From Thiohalobacter thiocyanaticus (GTDB lineage Bacteria > Pseudomonadota > Gammaproteobacteria > Thiohalobacterales > Thiohalobacteraceae), in contig NZ_QZMU01000001.1 of NCBI RefSeq assembly GCF_003932505.1, positions 868,001-932,000 of the forward strand: a stretch of DNA of 64,000 nucleotides, in the 5' to 3' direction. The notes beneath the pieces were generated by a model, which saw nothing but the letters and a program-made list of their open reading frames with translations, was not told the origin of the DNA and did no database searches. Position 1 is the first letter of the stretch. Each line of letters opens with the position of its first letter. This document shows positions 37,795 through 47,089 of the stretch, piece by piece. Both the position numbers and the translations under genes were made by a program.

Positions 37795-38127
37795 TCAGCG
37801 GCAACTACACCCTGAGCCTGTTTTTCGCCGCAACAATATGTTGCCATAGAATTCCGAACCGCATTCGGTACATCGATAGTAGTTGCGCGGCCGTTTCCAA
37901 AGATAGGCACCGAGACCGCCGCAAACAGCGACGACCAGACCCGCCCAGATCATATGAGACCCCCAGAGCGGCTGCGCAATCAATAAACCGCCCAGAAGAA
38001 AAACGGCAAAATACCCAATCCCGGCAAAAGGGCTCAGCGAAGGCTGCTTTGTCGATAGCCACAACGTATCCGGCTCAATCTTACCGATGCAGCTCAACTC
38101 GGCATTACATGTCTTACATTTTTTCAT
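37795..38127 (-). CDS. small membrane protein with paired CxxC motifs
   Basis: This 110-residue protein is of unknown function. An N-terminal CKTC (Cys4, Cys7) and a C-terminal CTEC (Cys86, Cys89) could form a split zinc ribbon around two membrane segments (IGYFAVFLLGGLLIA and MIWAGLVVAVCGGLGAYLW). The tail is basic and ends CSCR. Codon use is more AT-rich than in the core genes. Its ATG lies 15 bp after the GTTAG end of an attC-like site, the spacing expected for the next gene in an integron cassette array, yet no second attC follows it. Confidence 0.7.
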   Translation of the reverse strand: MKKCKTCNAELSCIGKIEPDTLWLSTKQPSLSPFAGIGYFAVFLLGGLLIAQPLWGSHMIWAGLVVAVCGGLGAYLWKRPRNYYRCTECGSEFYGNILLRRKTGSGCSCR

Positions 38128-38142
38128 GGGTAGTTCGGAGAT

Positions 38143-38244
38143 CTAACGCCCTTGTTCAGCGGCAGCCTTGGAAGCGCGATGCGCTGTAAAGGCTGTCCGA
38201 TGGAGGCACCGAAGGTGCCGGAATGCACTGGAACAGTTTGTTAG
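38143..38244 (-). other. attC-like recombination site
   Basis: Read on the minus strand, the site opens with CTAACAAAC and closes with GGGCGTTAGAT, which holds the core GTTRRRY. Inside these, TGTTCCAG and CTGAACA form the second pair with one extra unpaired C, the extrahelical-base feature of attC sites. The centre can form hairpins (GGCACC/GGTGCC, and ACAGCCTT with AAGGCTGC). The stop codon TAA of the gene before it lies in the first core. No integrase gene is in the window. Confidence 0.6.
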
Positions 38245-38561
38245 CTATCTGAGTCCGCGTCATCAACGAGCTGGTACTCGATATTCAGCGGTTTGAAAAA
38301 TGAATACAACCAAAGACCGAATGCCGTAACACTGCCTACTAGCGCTGTAAATATAGCCGCCATAAAAAGCCCCATTAGTGGCCCGATGTAAAGCGCCTTA
38401 AGACCTGTAACAGGTTGCTCATTCCATGTCAGCGTAGACGTCCCGGTCGCCGCCAGGACTCCAAATAGTACAAACAGCGGAATAAACCCTGCCGTCAGCC
38501 CTATACCGATTAGCTTATATACTGTTCCGGCCCGGACCTTAGCGACTTTTATAGCTGGCAC
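38241..38561 (-). CDS. cassette-type gene: two-helix membrane protein
   Basis: This 106-residue protein is of unknown function. It has two membrane segments (LIGIGLTAGFIPLFVLFGVLA and LMGLFMAAIFTALVGSVTA) and an acidic tail ending DDADSDS. GTG 38561 is chosen because GGAG lies 7 bp upstream and the protein then begins PAIKVAKVRAG; a longer frame to 38666 has no ribosome-binding site. A core-like GTTAGAT lies 24 bp upstream (38586-38592), and the attC-like site overlaps its stop codon. Gene plus site would be a cassette of about 440 bp. Base composition is lower in GC than the core genes. Confidence 0.65.
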   Translation of the reverse strand: MPAIKVAKVRAGTVYKLIGIGLTAGFIPLFVLFGVLAATGTSTLTWNEQPVTGLKALYIGPLMGLFMAAIFTALVGSVTAFGLWLYSFFKPLNIEYQLVDDADSDS

Positions 38562-38790
38562 TTCGATTCTCCATAATTTATTTTTATCTAACAGTATCTT
38601 AGATGGATTCTTTTGTATTGGTAATAGTGCGGAATCGGGATATTGTGCGAATTGCCGAATTCGCATATCGCGGTCACGCCTTATCCCGATCTTTAAACAG
38701 AATTATTATGAAATCAAGAAAATAAGCCGATTGGTATTACGGAGAAGCAACCGCAATAGGCCGCCAATACCGGCTTTCGGGACACTGCGC
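38562..38790. other. AT-rich gap upstream of the cassette gene
   Basis: Apart from the core-like GTTAGAT at 38586-38592, set in a small palindrome (ATCTAA and TTAGAT), I see no gene here. Base composition is clearly more AT-rich than the surrounding core. An open frame runs to 38666 in line with the cassette gene but lacks a good start. Confidence 0.5.
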
Positions 38791-38930
38791 ATAAACGGGG
38801 TCAATAAACGGGGTCATAAACGGGGTCAGGTCTTGCAATCAAACATTCGCTTGTCGCATTGCAAGACCTGACCCTTATGCTCTGCTTGTCGCATTGCAAG
38901 ACCTGACCCTTATGCTCTGACCCTTATGCT
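38791..38930. repeat. GGGGTCAGGTCTTGCAAT-type REP cluster
   Basis: Three tandem copies of ATAAACGGGGTCA (about 13 bp each) run into GGGGTCAGGTCTTGCAAT at 38822-38839. Its reverse complement, ATTGCAAGACCTGACCC, occurs twice, at 38858-38874 and 38893-38909. The unit TTGTCGCATTGCAAGACC is itself duplicated. This type is often linked to REP-associated transposases (RAYT) elsewhere; none is here. It abuts the truncated membrane gene. Confidence 0.8.
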
Positions 38931-38935
38931 CACGG

Positions 38936-39075
38936 AGGATCAGTGACCCGGGCTCGCCCAGGACCGGAACAAGCAACGCCTCCCGCAGCAGGCCATTGGC
39001 GACAGCCAGTACCAGGATTCCCAGCCACACCACGACTGCTTTACCAATGCTCCCGAGAGGCAGGATGTGTCCCAT
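38936..39075 (-). pseudogene. truncated paralog of the four-helix membrane protein
   Basis: The first 45 or so residues read VVVWLGILVLAVANGLLREA and LLVPVLGEPGSLILRE, clearly similar to VLVIWLGILVLAVINGMLRE and VLLPMLDKPLALILSG of the gene at 37349-37753. The match ends where the REP cluster begins near 38935. The remaining short frame is repeat-derived. This is an older partial copy cut by the repeat. A Fur-box-like site lies 41 bp upstream of its ATG. Confidence 0.7.
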
Positions 39076-39115
39076 AGCGCCAGCAGGAATTCAGGCTGCG
39101 AACCAAAGCCTGTAA

Positions 39116-39130
39116 TGCAAATGATTATCA
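39116..39130. promoter_or_regulatory. Fur-box-like operator
   Basis: The reverse strand reads TGATAATCATTTGCA, which matches 13 of 15 positions of the 7-1-7 Fur consensus TGATAATNATTATCA. It lies between the truncated membrane gene (minus) and the secreted protein gene (plus). It is closer to the former, so it may be left over from that gene. Confidence 0.45.
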
Positions 39131-39421
39131 ATCGTTCGTTACCCTTGCCAGTCTTTATTGCGCTCATCCGGCAAGTGTAGGTCAGTGCCCGATCCGGACC
39201 TCCTTTTCCGCCTATAGGGGCACGGGACAGCAGCCGATTTTTCCAACACACGCGGCCACGTCAAATGCTGATGTAGCCGCTGGTCATGCGGAGTGCAGCA
39301 ATCAGCAGCATTACCTCTCAAGAACAGACAGGGATGAGGAACGGAGCCATCACACCGACATGCATCCATTAAGTCTGTCGCCCATCACATAATCGAAACC
39401 AAACCGTCAGGAGGGCTCAAA
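39131..39421. other. gap upstream of the secreted-protein gene
   Basis: No coding region is supported in this stretch. AGGAGGG, a very strong ribosome-binding site, lies just before the ATG at 39422. A convincing promoter was not found, although the Fur-box-like site lies about 290 bp upstream. Confidence 0.5.
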
Positions 39422-40306
39422 ATGATACAACCTCACTCCTCGGGAGCAAGCACGGCTGCAGGCATATTGGCAACTGCGGCCCTGGTCTTCTCCGCCAATG
39501 CCGCGGCATGGAGCTTCAGCATGGATTTCAAGGGCTACATGACCCTGTTGACGCCTGAAGGCGAGATGGTGAGAAACACCTCGTTCGCCGACGAGCCCAG
39601 ATTCCAGGGCTACCGCTCGCCCATCAACGGCACCATGGTCATGACCACCAACAACCAGGGCATGTCCGGCAGCGCCACCTTCGAACCCTTCCCCTTCTTC
39701 GGCGTTGAAGCCAGCGGCCGCGATATCACCTTCGTCTCGACCGATAATCTTCTGGGCATACCCACGAACACCCTGCTGCTGGGCAACATGCTGTTCGACT
39801 GGTCCGGCAACAACGGTATCCCGGTAAGCCTGGTGCTGGACATGGGCAACCTCACCACGGCGCTCATGAACTCGAGCCCCGGCGATGTCATTCGGGGAGT
39901 CATGACTCCTCCGACCGACAATACCGTCATCACCCTGCAGGATGGCAGCACGACTACCATGCCGGTGGGCCCAGCCATCGTCGCAACCACCACCTGGAAT
40001 ACAACAGACGTGGACACCGACAGCGACGGAGAACCTGGACCACTTCAGCTCGGTGTCAATCCCAGCGGCACGACGCCGCTGCTGTATGACACCGTCATCG
40101 ACAAGACCAATGGCGATATCGGCCTCGGCGGCAGCCCGATGCGGACCCCGCCCTTCATGGGCTTCAATGCCAATTTCGACATCGTGGAAATCACGGTGAC
40201 CTGCGTCAGTCTGACGGATGGCTGCGAAGTGCCCGTGCCGGAGGTTCCGTTGTCCGCCGAGCCTCTGAAGCCGTTGCTTGACACCGCTGGCGGACTGTTC
40301 CCCTGA
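39422..40306 (+). CDS. orphan secreted protein, unknown function
   Basis: The 294-residue precursor has a signal peptide (GILATAALVFSANAAA, cut before WSFSMDF). The mature protein is rich in Gly, Thr, Asn and Pro. It looks beta-rich, with strands such as WSFSMDFKGYMTLL and FDIVEITVTCVSL. Short acidic turns (DVDTDSDGEPGP) resemble calcium-binding loops. Two Cys residues near the end (TCVSLTDGC) could form a disulfide. There is no C-terminal anchor such as PEP-CTERM. I do not recognise a family. It is preceded by AGGAGGG and stands alone among accessory genes. Confidence 0.7.
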   Translation: MIQPHSSGASTAAGILATAALVFSANAAAWSFSMDFKGYMTLLTPEGEMVRNTSFADEPRFQGYRSPINGTMVMTTNNQGMSGSATFEPFPFFGVEASGRDITFVSTDNLLGIPTNTLLLGNMLFDWSGNNGIPVSLVLDMGNLTTALMNSSPGDVIRGVMTPPTDNTVITLQDGSTTTMPVGPAIVATTTWNTTDVDTDSDGEPGPLQLGVNPSGTTPLLYDTVIDKTNGDIGLGGSPMRTPPFMGFNANFDIVEITVTCVSLTDGCEVPVPEVPLSAEPLKPLLDTAGGLFP

Positions 40307-40337
40307 GGACTCAGGTTCAGTGGGCTGCTCCAGGGAT

Positions 40338-40378
40338 CGGTGACAACTGCTGATCATTTGCACTTTCAGTTGTCACCG
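40338..40378. repeat. 12-bp inverted repeat downstream of the secreted-protein gene
   Basis: CGGTGACAACTG and CAGTTGTCACCG are perfect complements around a 17-base loop. It lies between the convergent secreted-protein gene and tldD. The loop is long and no T-tract follows, so a dispersed repeat is as likely as a terminator. Confidence 0.6.
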
Positions 40379-40421
40379 ACCCCCATTTCCATCTTGTAAC
40401 GCAAGGCCTGACGCTTTCCCC

Positions 40422-41870
40422 TCAGCCGGCGCTGGTACCGCCGACGGTGAGGCCGGCCACGCGCAGGGTGGGCTGGCCCACGCCCACCGGCACGCTCTGG
40501 CCTTCCTTGCCACAGGTGCCCACGCCCATGTCCAGTGCCAGGTCGTTGCCGACCATGTCCACGCGGGTGAGTACGTCGGGGCCGTTGCCGATCAGGGTCG
40601 CGCCCTTGACCGGCGCGGTGATCTTCCCGTTCTCGATCAGGTAGGCCTCGCTGGCGGAGAAGACGAACTTGCCGGAGGTGATGTCCACCTGGCCGCCGCC
40701 GAAGTTGACGGCGTACAGGCCCTTGTCCACGGAGGCGATGATCTCCTGCGGGTCGTACTTGCCGGGCAGCATGTAGGTGTTGGTCATGCGCGGCATGGTC
40801 TGGTGGGCGTAGGATTCGCGCCGGCCGTTGCCGGTGGGCTGCACGCCCATCAGGCGGGCATTCATCTTGTCCTGCATGTAGCCCTTGAGCACGCCGTTCT
40901 CGATCAGGGTGGTGCACTGGGCCGGGGTGCCCTCGTCGTCGATCTGCAGCGATCCGCGGCGCCCGGCAAGGGTGGCGTCGTCGACCACGGTGCACTGGTC
41001 GGAGGCGACCTTCTGGCCGACCTTGCCGGCGAAGGCGGAGGTGCCCTTGCGGTTGAAGTCGCCCTCCAGGCCGTGGCCGATGGCCTCGTGCAGCAGCACG
41101 CCGGGCCAGCCGGGACCGAGCACCACGGTCATGTGGCCGGCCGGGGCCTCGACCGCCTCCAGGTTGGTGAGCGCCTGGCGCACCGCCTCGCGGGCGTGCC
41201 ACAGGGCGCGGCCGTCGCTGGTGAGGATGTCGAAGCCGCCGCGGCCGCCGCCGCCGGAGCTGCCCTGCTCGTAGCGGCCGTTCTCCTGGGCGATGACGCT
41301 GACGTTCATGCGCACCAGCGGGCGCACGTCGGCGGCAAGGGTTCCGTCGCTGGCGGCGACCAGCACCACCTCGTGCACGCCGGCCAGGCTGACCACGACC
41401 TGGTCGACGCGCGGGTCCTGGCGCCGGGCCTCGGCGTCGATCTGCTTGAGCAGGGCGACCTTGTCGTCGGCGCTCAGGGTCTCCAGCGGGTCCAGCGGGC
41501 GGTACAGGTCCAGGGTGCCGGTCGGCTGCCAGGCGCGGACGGCGCCGCTGCCGCCGGGGCCGGCGATGGCGCGGGCCGCGCCCGAGGCCTGCAGCAGGGC
41601 CGGCAGCATGATCTCGTCGGAGTAGGCGAAACCGCTCTTCTCGCCGCTGATGGCGCGCACGCCGGCGCCCTGCTCCACACTGTGGTTGCCTTCCTTGACG
41701 ATGCCGTCCTCCAGCACCCAGGACTCGAACCGGGTGGACTGGAAGTACAGGTCGGCAAAGTCGATGCTGTGCCCGAGCATGCTGTCGAGCACGGTGCCGA
41801 GGTCGTTGTCGCCGATGCCGGCCGGTTCCAGCAGAAAGCGGCGGGCGGTGTCGAGTGGGGTTTGACTCAT
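40422..41870 (-). CDS. tldD: metalloprotease TldD
   Basis: TldD is the zinc-carrying subunit of the TldD/TldE protease. The 482-residue protein has the active-site motif [13 protein letters not shown] (His261, Glu262, His266) and the family C-terminus [20 protein letters not shown]. In the middle, [17 protein letters not shown] is typical. Its partner, pmbA, is at 31055-32419. In Pseudomonas the two lie together around yjgA; here about 7 kb of accessory DNA separates them. Confidence 0.95.
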   Translation of the reverse strand: MSQTPLDTARRFLLEPAGIGDNDLGTVLDSMLGHSIDFADLYFQSTRFESWVLEDGIVKEGNHSVEQGAGVRAISGEKSGFAYSDEIMLPALLQASGAARAIAGPGGSGAVRAWQPTGTLDLYRPLDPLETLSADDKVALLKQIDAEARRQDPRVDQVVVSLAGVHEVVLVAASDGTLAADVRPLVRMNVSVIAQENGRYEQGSSGGGGRGGFDILTSDGRALWHAREAVRQALTNLEAVEAPAGHMTVVLGPGWPGVLLHEAIGHGLEGDFNRKGTSAFAGKVGQKVASDQCTVVDDATLAGRRGSLQIDDEGTPAQCTTLIENGVLKGYMQDKMNARLMGVQPTGNGRRESYAHQTMPRMTNTYMLPGKYDPQEIIASVDKGLYAVNFGGGQVDITSGKFVFSASEAYLIENGKITAPVKGATLIGNGPDVLTRVDMVGNDLALDMGVGTCGKEGQSVPVGVGQPTLRVAGLTVGGTSAG

Positions 41871-41931
41871 GAAGGTGTCAATCCTATTTGCGTGTAATGC
41901 CCTTTGATCCGAATGGCACTGATTTCAGCCG

Positions 41932-42009
41932 CGTCATCCCCGCGGAGGCGGGGATCCAGCGTACACTTGCTCTGCCAGGCACTGGATTCCCGCCTTCGCG
42001 GGAATGACG
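41932..42009. repeat. CGTCATCCCCGC-type palindromic repeat with conserved flank
   Basis: CGTCATCCCCGCGGAGGCGG pairs with the right end, CCGCCTTCGCGGGAATGACG. The left flank CCGAATGGCACTGATTTCAG also recurs, inverted and slightly diverged, at 56670-56702, so the unit is longer than the palindrome. It fills the gap between nit and tldD. Confidence 0.75.
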
Positions 42010-42023
42010 GATAAACAATAGAT

Positions 42024-42848
42024 TTATAGTGGACCGCACTTGATCCGGCGATGCTCGATGCTCGGAAACAGCCGCCGGGTGGATTCCAGGTAACCGCGAT
42101 CGAGTTTCGCCATGATCACGCCGGTTCCGCGCGGCAGGCGTTCCAGCACCGTACCCCAGGGATCGACGATCATGGAGTTGCCGTAGGTCTCGCGCCCGTT
42201 CAGATGATAGCCGCCCTGGGCCGAGGCGATGACATAGCACAGGTTCTCGATGGCGCGACTGCGCACCAGGGCGTCCCAGTGCGCCTTGCCGGTCAGGGCG
42301 GTGAAGGCCGAGGGCACGGCCAGGATCTCCACGCCGCGGTCCAGCATCACCCGATAAAGCTCCGGGAAACGCAGGTCGTAGCATACCGACAGGCCCAGCC
42401 GCCCGAAGGGGGTGTCGACCACGGTGATGTCGTTGCCCGGCTCGATGGTCTCGGACTCGGTGTACTTCTCGCCGCTGCCGACCACCTCCACGTCGAACAG
42501 GTGCATCTTGTCGTAGCGCGCCACCCGCTCGCCCTCGGGATTGATCAGCAGACAGGCGGCGCGGATCTTGTCCGGCGCGTCGGCCTGCAGCGGGACAGTG
42601 CCGCCGACCAGCCACAGCCTGTGGCGTCTGGCCTGGCGGGCGAGAAACTCCTGGATCGGCCCCTCGCCCGACGCCTCGCGCTGCTCGACCTTATCCGACT
42701 CATGGATGCCCATGATGGCGAAATTCTCCGGCAGCACCACCAGTTCGGCGCCTCTTTTCGCCGCCTCCTCGATCATGCGCTCGGCCTCGAGCAGGTTGGC
42801 GTTGACGTTGGGCCCGGAGGCCATCTGGATGCTTGCCACTTGCGTCAC
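42024..42848 (-). CDS. carbon-nitrogen hydrolase, Nit1/NitFhit type
   Basis: The 274-residue nitrilase-superfamily protein has the catalytic triad Glu41 (VLPENFAIMG), Lys114 (YDKMHLFDV) and Cys156 (LSVCYDLRFPELYR). This branch (Nit1-like) hydrolyses deaminated glutathione and similar amides, a metabolite-repair role. It lies between tldD and yhdP, its conserved place in Pseudomonas. Its start overlaps the stop of the upstream small gene by four bases. Confidence 0.9.
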   Translation of the reverse strand: MTQVASIQMASGPNVNANLLEAERMIEEAAKRGAELVVLPENFAIMGIHESDKVEQREASGEGPIQEFLARQARRHRLWLVGGTVPLQADAPDKIRAACLLINPEGERVARYDKMHLFDVEVVGSGEKYTESETIEPGNDITVVDTPFGRLGLSVCYDLRFPELYRVMLDRGVEILAVPSAFTALTGKAHWDALVRSRAIENLCYVIASAQGGYHLNGRETYGNSMIVDPWGTVLERLPRGTGVIMAKLDRGYLESTRRLFPSIEHRRIKCGPL

Positions 42849-43207
42849 TGCGACGGCTCCATCGACTCGGCCCCACGGCCGGTTAGCAGTTCGACACCCA
42901 GGGCGGCCTCACGCACTCCGCCCGGTGCCAGTTCAATCCGCGCGCCCGGCACCCCGAGCGCGATCAGCCAGGAGCGCAGCTCATGCGCCCACATCCCGCC
43001 GGCCTCGCCGCCGGGATAATGAATCAGCAGGCGGCTGCCGGACTGTTCGTCCAGCCCCAGCACCAGCTCGCGCAGGCGCTCATCGGCGAGCAGATCCGCC
43101 CCCTGCCGCGGCCGCATCCACACCTCCGCCGACATGACATACATGGGGGCGGCGGAGACGGCAGCAAAGGGAAGTATCAGAAACAGAAAGGTTATTACCG
43201 CTCTCAT
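42845..43207 (-). CDS. small exported protein of unknown function
   Basis: This 120-residue protein has a signal peptide (MRAVITFLFLILPFAAVSAA, cut before PMYVM). The mature part begins YVMSAEVWMRPRQGADLLAD and has a central GSRLLIHYPGGEAGG, with a Ser/Gly-rich turn. It has no cysteine or known motif. I do not recognise a family. It overlaps nit by four bases and lies 34 bp after yhdP, so it belongs to the same transcript. Confidence 0.7.
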   Translation of the reverse strand: MRAVITFLFLILPFAAVSAAPMYVMSAEVWMRPRQGADLLADERLRELVLGLDEQSGSRLLIHYPGGEAGGMWAHELRSWLIALGVPGARIELAPGGVREAALGVELLTGRGAESMEPSQ

Positions 43208-43241
43208 AGGCGCAGCATATCACAGGCGGGGCGGGCTCCGG

Positions 43242-46200
43242 TCATGGCGCGCCGGCCGCGTCGGCGTCCGGCGTCTCCCGGTTCAGGCGGCGGAACACCG
43301 GATCCTGCCAGCTGCCGGTAACGGTGTACTGGTAGCGCGCCATGTCCTCGAACTGTTTACCCAGGAAACGGTCGGCCAGGAACAGGGCCGCCGCCGACGA
43401 CGGGGCCGCCGGCGATGGCCCCGGCAATGGGCAACCCGGAGGAGACCTCGGGCGTGACCGTGACCAGCTGGTCATAGTCCTGCTCGGCCAGGCCGATGCG
43501 GCCCGAGATGTCGATGCGCGCCGACGGCCCCTGGATGATCAGGTCCTGGGTATAGGCATTGGAGTCGATCAGGGTGAAGTGGCCCTCGATGCGGTCGAAG
43601 GCGAACCCGCGCTTGAACAGGTCGGAGAAATCCAGGGTCAGCCGGCGCGGCAGCGCATGCAGGTTGAGCAGGCCGAAGACGCGGCCCGCCCCCGGGTCCA
43701 GCTTGATCAGCTGTCCGGCACCGATGCGCAGGGCCAGGGTACCCTCGACCGCCTTGAGAGCGAAGTCCATGGGCGCGCCGGGCCAGTTGGCGTTGATCTC
43801 GCCGTGGGTGGCCCCGCCCTCGACATTGCCGCTGTAGCCGAAGGCGTTCAGCATCTGTCCCAGGTCGCTGCCGTGCAGTTCGATATCGAAGCGCGAGGCC
43901 TCGCGGCCCTCGCGCAGTGTCCAGTTGCCCTGGGCCGAGTAGCTTCAGCCAGTCGCCCTCGACCTCCAGCGATTCCACTTCCATGCCATGCGCCAGCGGC
44001 TCGCTGCGCAGCCGCACCCGGCCCAGATCGAGCTCGCCGTAGGTCAGATCGGTGATGTCCACGTCCAGCGGCGGCAGGCGGGCCGGATCGATGTCCTCCC
44101 CGGCCCCGTCGATCCCGCCCCGGGCCAGGACCAGGCGATCGAAGTCCAGGTCCAGCGGCAGGGTGGAATCGGCGCGCGGCAGCGCGATGCGACCGGCGAT
44201 GTCCGGCCCGTCCAGGTCGATCCGCCAGACGCCGAGGTCGGGCCGGACCCGGGCGCCGACCCCGGCGAAGCGCTGGTTGAAAATCTCGAGATGCTGCACC
44301 TCGAGGGCGGCGCGGCGCAGCGCCAGCGCGGGCAGGGCCGCATCCCCCCCGGCCATGCCGTCCAGCACCTCACGCCAGGCATCGACCGACAGGCTGTCGA
44401 GGCGCCCGTGCAGCTCCAGCCCCGGGCCCTCGGGCAATTCGGCGGCACCGTCGTTGAAACGCAGCATGGCCCGGTCGAGGGTGACGGGACGGGCGGCGGA
44501 ATCCAGCTCCAGCGCGGCCTGCAGATCCCCCAGCCGCAGGAACAGGGGCCCGGTTCCCTGGGGCTGGATGCGGGTCTGCAGCCGCAACGGCCGGCTCGCC
44601 GCCGCCGGCTTGCCCAGCGGCGGCGGCAGGTCGATTGCGACCCCCTCGAGTTCCGACTCGATCCGCAGCGGATAGCCTTCGACCTGGCGGCCGACGTCGA
44701 GCTGGAGACGCCAGTCGGCCTGCCCGGACAGATACCGCGCCAGCAGCGGATGGGCCTGGCCCAGGCGCTGCAGCAGCGGCAGCCGACCGGCCAGGCGCAC
44801 CCGGGTCAGACCCGGGGTGTCCGGATGAGGCGCCAGTTCCAGACTCACCGGCGTCTGCCACAGCCGTGCCTCGAGCCCGGTGCCGCTGACCCGGGTCTCG
44901 GTGAAATCGATGCGCCCGCTGAGCGAATCCAGTGCCAGTTCCCGTGCCGGCAGCTGCAGCCGGTTGTCCTGCAGCTGCAGCTGGCCCGCCACCCGTGTCG
45001 TCCCGCGCTGGGCCCGGCGCAGGGGCAGATCGAGATCCAGCTCCAGGCCGGCCGTACCGCCGCCCTGCACCTGGCCGAGGGCATAGCCGCGCCGGGCCAG
45101 CGGGCTGTCCTGGAGGAAGCGCAGCATGTCGTCCAGCGGGCCGCGCACCCGGCCTTGGACCTTCAGCCGACTGCGCTTGAGATCGGGAATGTCGGCGGTC
45201 ACGGCGGACAGGCGCGTCCCCAGGATGGCGCCGTCGACCGCCTCGATGTGCATGCCCTGGTTGATGAAGACCAGTTCGGCGTTCAGTTCCTCGATGCGGT
45301 GCCAGTCGGGATGGTAATCCAGGATGGCATCGCGAACCCGGGCGCGGATCTCCATCCGACCCTCGCCCTGCCGGAAGGGAAAGTCGGCCAGGCGGCCGCG
45401 GAACTCGACGCTGCCGGCATGGAGATCGCCACTGACAATGGCCCGGTCCAGCCAGTTGACCGTCTTCTCCGGCATGATGGCGGCCGGCAGGTAACGCCCG
45501 GTCATGGCGGCATCGCCCCGTTCGATCTCCGCCTGCAGATTCAGATGAGGTGAGGCGCCATCGCGCGGCAGTGCCAGTCGCAGCCGGCCGCTTGCGCCGA
45601 TGTCGGTGTTGGCCAGGGCGAGCTGCTCGCTGTAGAGCAGCAGGTCATCCTCGTTTTGCTGCCAGTGCAGGCGGCCGGCCAGGCGCCCGATCGGGATGGG
45701 ATCGCGGAACAGCGCCGGGGCGGTGAACCGACCGCCCGCCAGGTCGAGCTCGATCCGGCCGCGCTGCGGGCTGCCGATCAGACGGGCGCTGAGGCCGCTC
45801 ACCCCGGGCAGGCGTGCATGCGGCTGCCAGGCCAGGGCCTCGAACCCGGCCCTGAAGCGGATATCCCGCCAGCCGTCCGCGTGCCGCTCGCCGCCCAGCT
45901 GCAGACCGCGCACCCGGCCCTGCGGGGCCAGCGCCTTCAGATCCAGCGGGATACCGGCAGCTTCGACCAGTACGGGCAGTGCCGGCTGCAGCAGTTCCAG
46001 CGGCAGGGTGTCCACGGCCAGCTGCACCCGGCGTCCGCCGCCAGCGGATCCTGCATCGGGGGCGGCCATGATCAGGCTCAGGCCGGTCGTCGGCCAGGCG
46101 CGCTCCGCCTGGATCAACTCCAGTTCATCCAGGCGGAGCTGCCAGGCCTCACCGCTGCGGTTCCAGTGCGCCCGGGTCGCCAGCCGGGTGCCGGCGAACA

Positions 46201-47056
46201 GGGGCGCGGCCCGCTCGCGGCTGGAGAACACCGGCAGATGCACGGCCAGCTCGCCCTCGGCGGCCGTGAGCCGGCCGGCCTGCAGCGTGGCCCAGAGCCG
46301 GGCGTCGAGTACGCCGCCGGCGTACCAGCGCTCGGACAGGTACCAGCCCAGCCATTCGCGCAGCATGAAGCCCTGCGCGTTCAGGTACAGGCGGCCGTGC
46401 CAGCGATCAGGCTGTTCGGGCGGCAGGACCAGATCCGCCCGCACCTCCAGCGTCCGGCCCAGGGAAGCGGTGGGGCTGGCCTGCAGCTCGAGCTGATGCC
46501 GGTCGCCGCGATTGCGCACGCGCAGGGCGATGTCGCGGAACACCATCCGTGGCTGGCCCAGGTAGCGATCCTCCCAGCCCAGGGTGACGTCCTGCATCTC
46601 GATACGCGGCTGCGCCGCAGCCAGTGCCAGGGGATTGATCAGGGGGACAGCATGTTCCCGACCGCGCAGTACGATGCGGCCGTCCTCGCGCCGGATCAGG
46701 TTCAGCTCGCTGCCATGCAGGGCGATACGGGCGCTGACCAGCTGATCCTGGCGCCAGGAGAGCCACAGGTCGATGCCGATGCGCAGTTCCTCGAGCTGCA
46801 GCAGCACCTCCTCGCCGCTGCGGTCGTAGAGCCGGGTATCCAGCAGCCGCAGCTCCGGTCCCAGCCCGTGCCAGCCCAGGTCCAGACGTTCGATGCGCAC
46901 CGGATGCCCGACCCGCTGGGTGAGCCACTGCTGGAGTTCGCCGTGATAGTCGTCCAGCAGCGGCAGCACCAGACGCGCGGTACTGAGCAGCAGCGCCGCG
47001 ACGATCAGCAGCGCGGCGGCCGTGTACCAGAACAGCCGCGTGGCCCGTCTCAACAT
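43242..47056 (-). pseudogene. yhdP: YhdP family AsmA-like protein, two frameshifts
   Basis: The repaired product is about 1271 residues, close to E. coli YhdP. YhdP is a membrane-anchored bridge-like protein that carries phospholipid toward the outer membrane. An N-terminal anchor (LFWYTAAALLIVAALLL) is followed by the long beta-rich DUF3971 region. The frame breaks near 43940 (after GDWLKL; conserved SAQGNWTLREG lies in another frame) and near 43400 (after AGGPVVG; conserved AAALFLADRFLGKQ lies in a third). Each needs one base. The C-terminus MARYQYTVTGSWQDPVF is intact. Because all parts are conserved, sequence error is likely. Confidence 0.85.
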
Positions 47057-47089
47057 GCAGGAAGGTCCCGGTCTCGCATGGCCGCATCC

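Noticed and set aside
38562-38666. Longer N-terminus for the cassette gene starting at 38666
   Set aside because: It has no ribosome-binding site and would span the core-like GTTAGAT. The GTG at 38561 has GGAG at a good distance.
38791-38930. CRISPR array
   Set aside because: The repeats are 13-18 bp, partly inverted and without regular spacers, and there are no cas genes.
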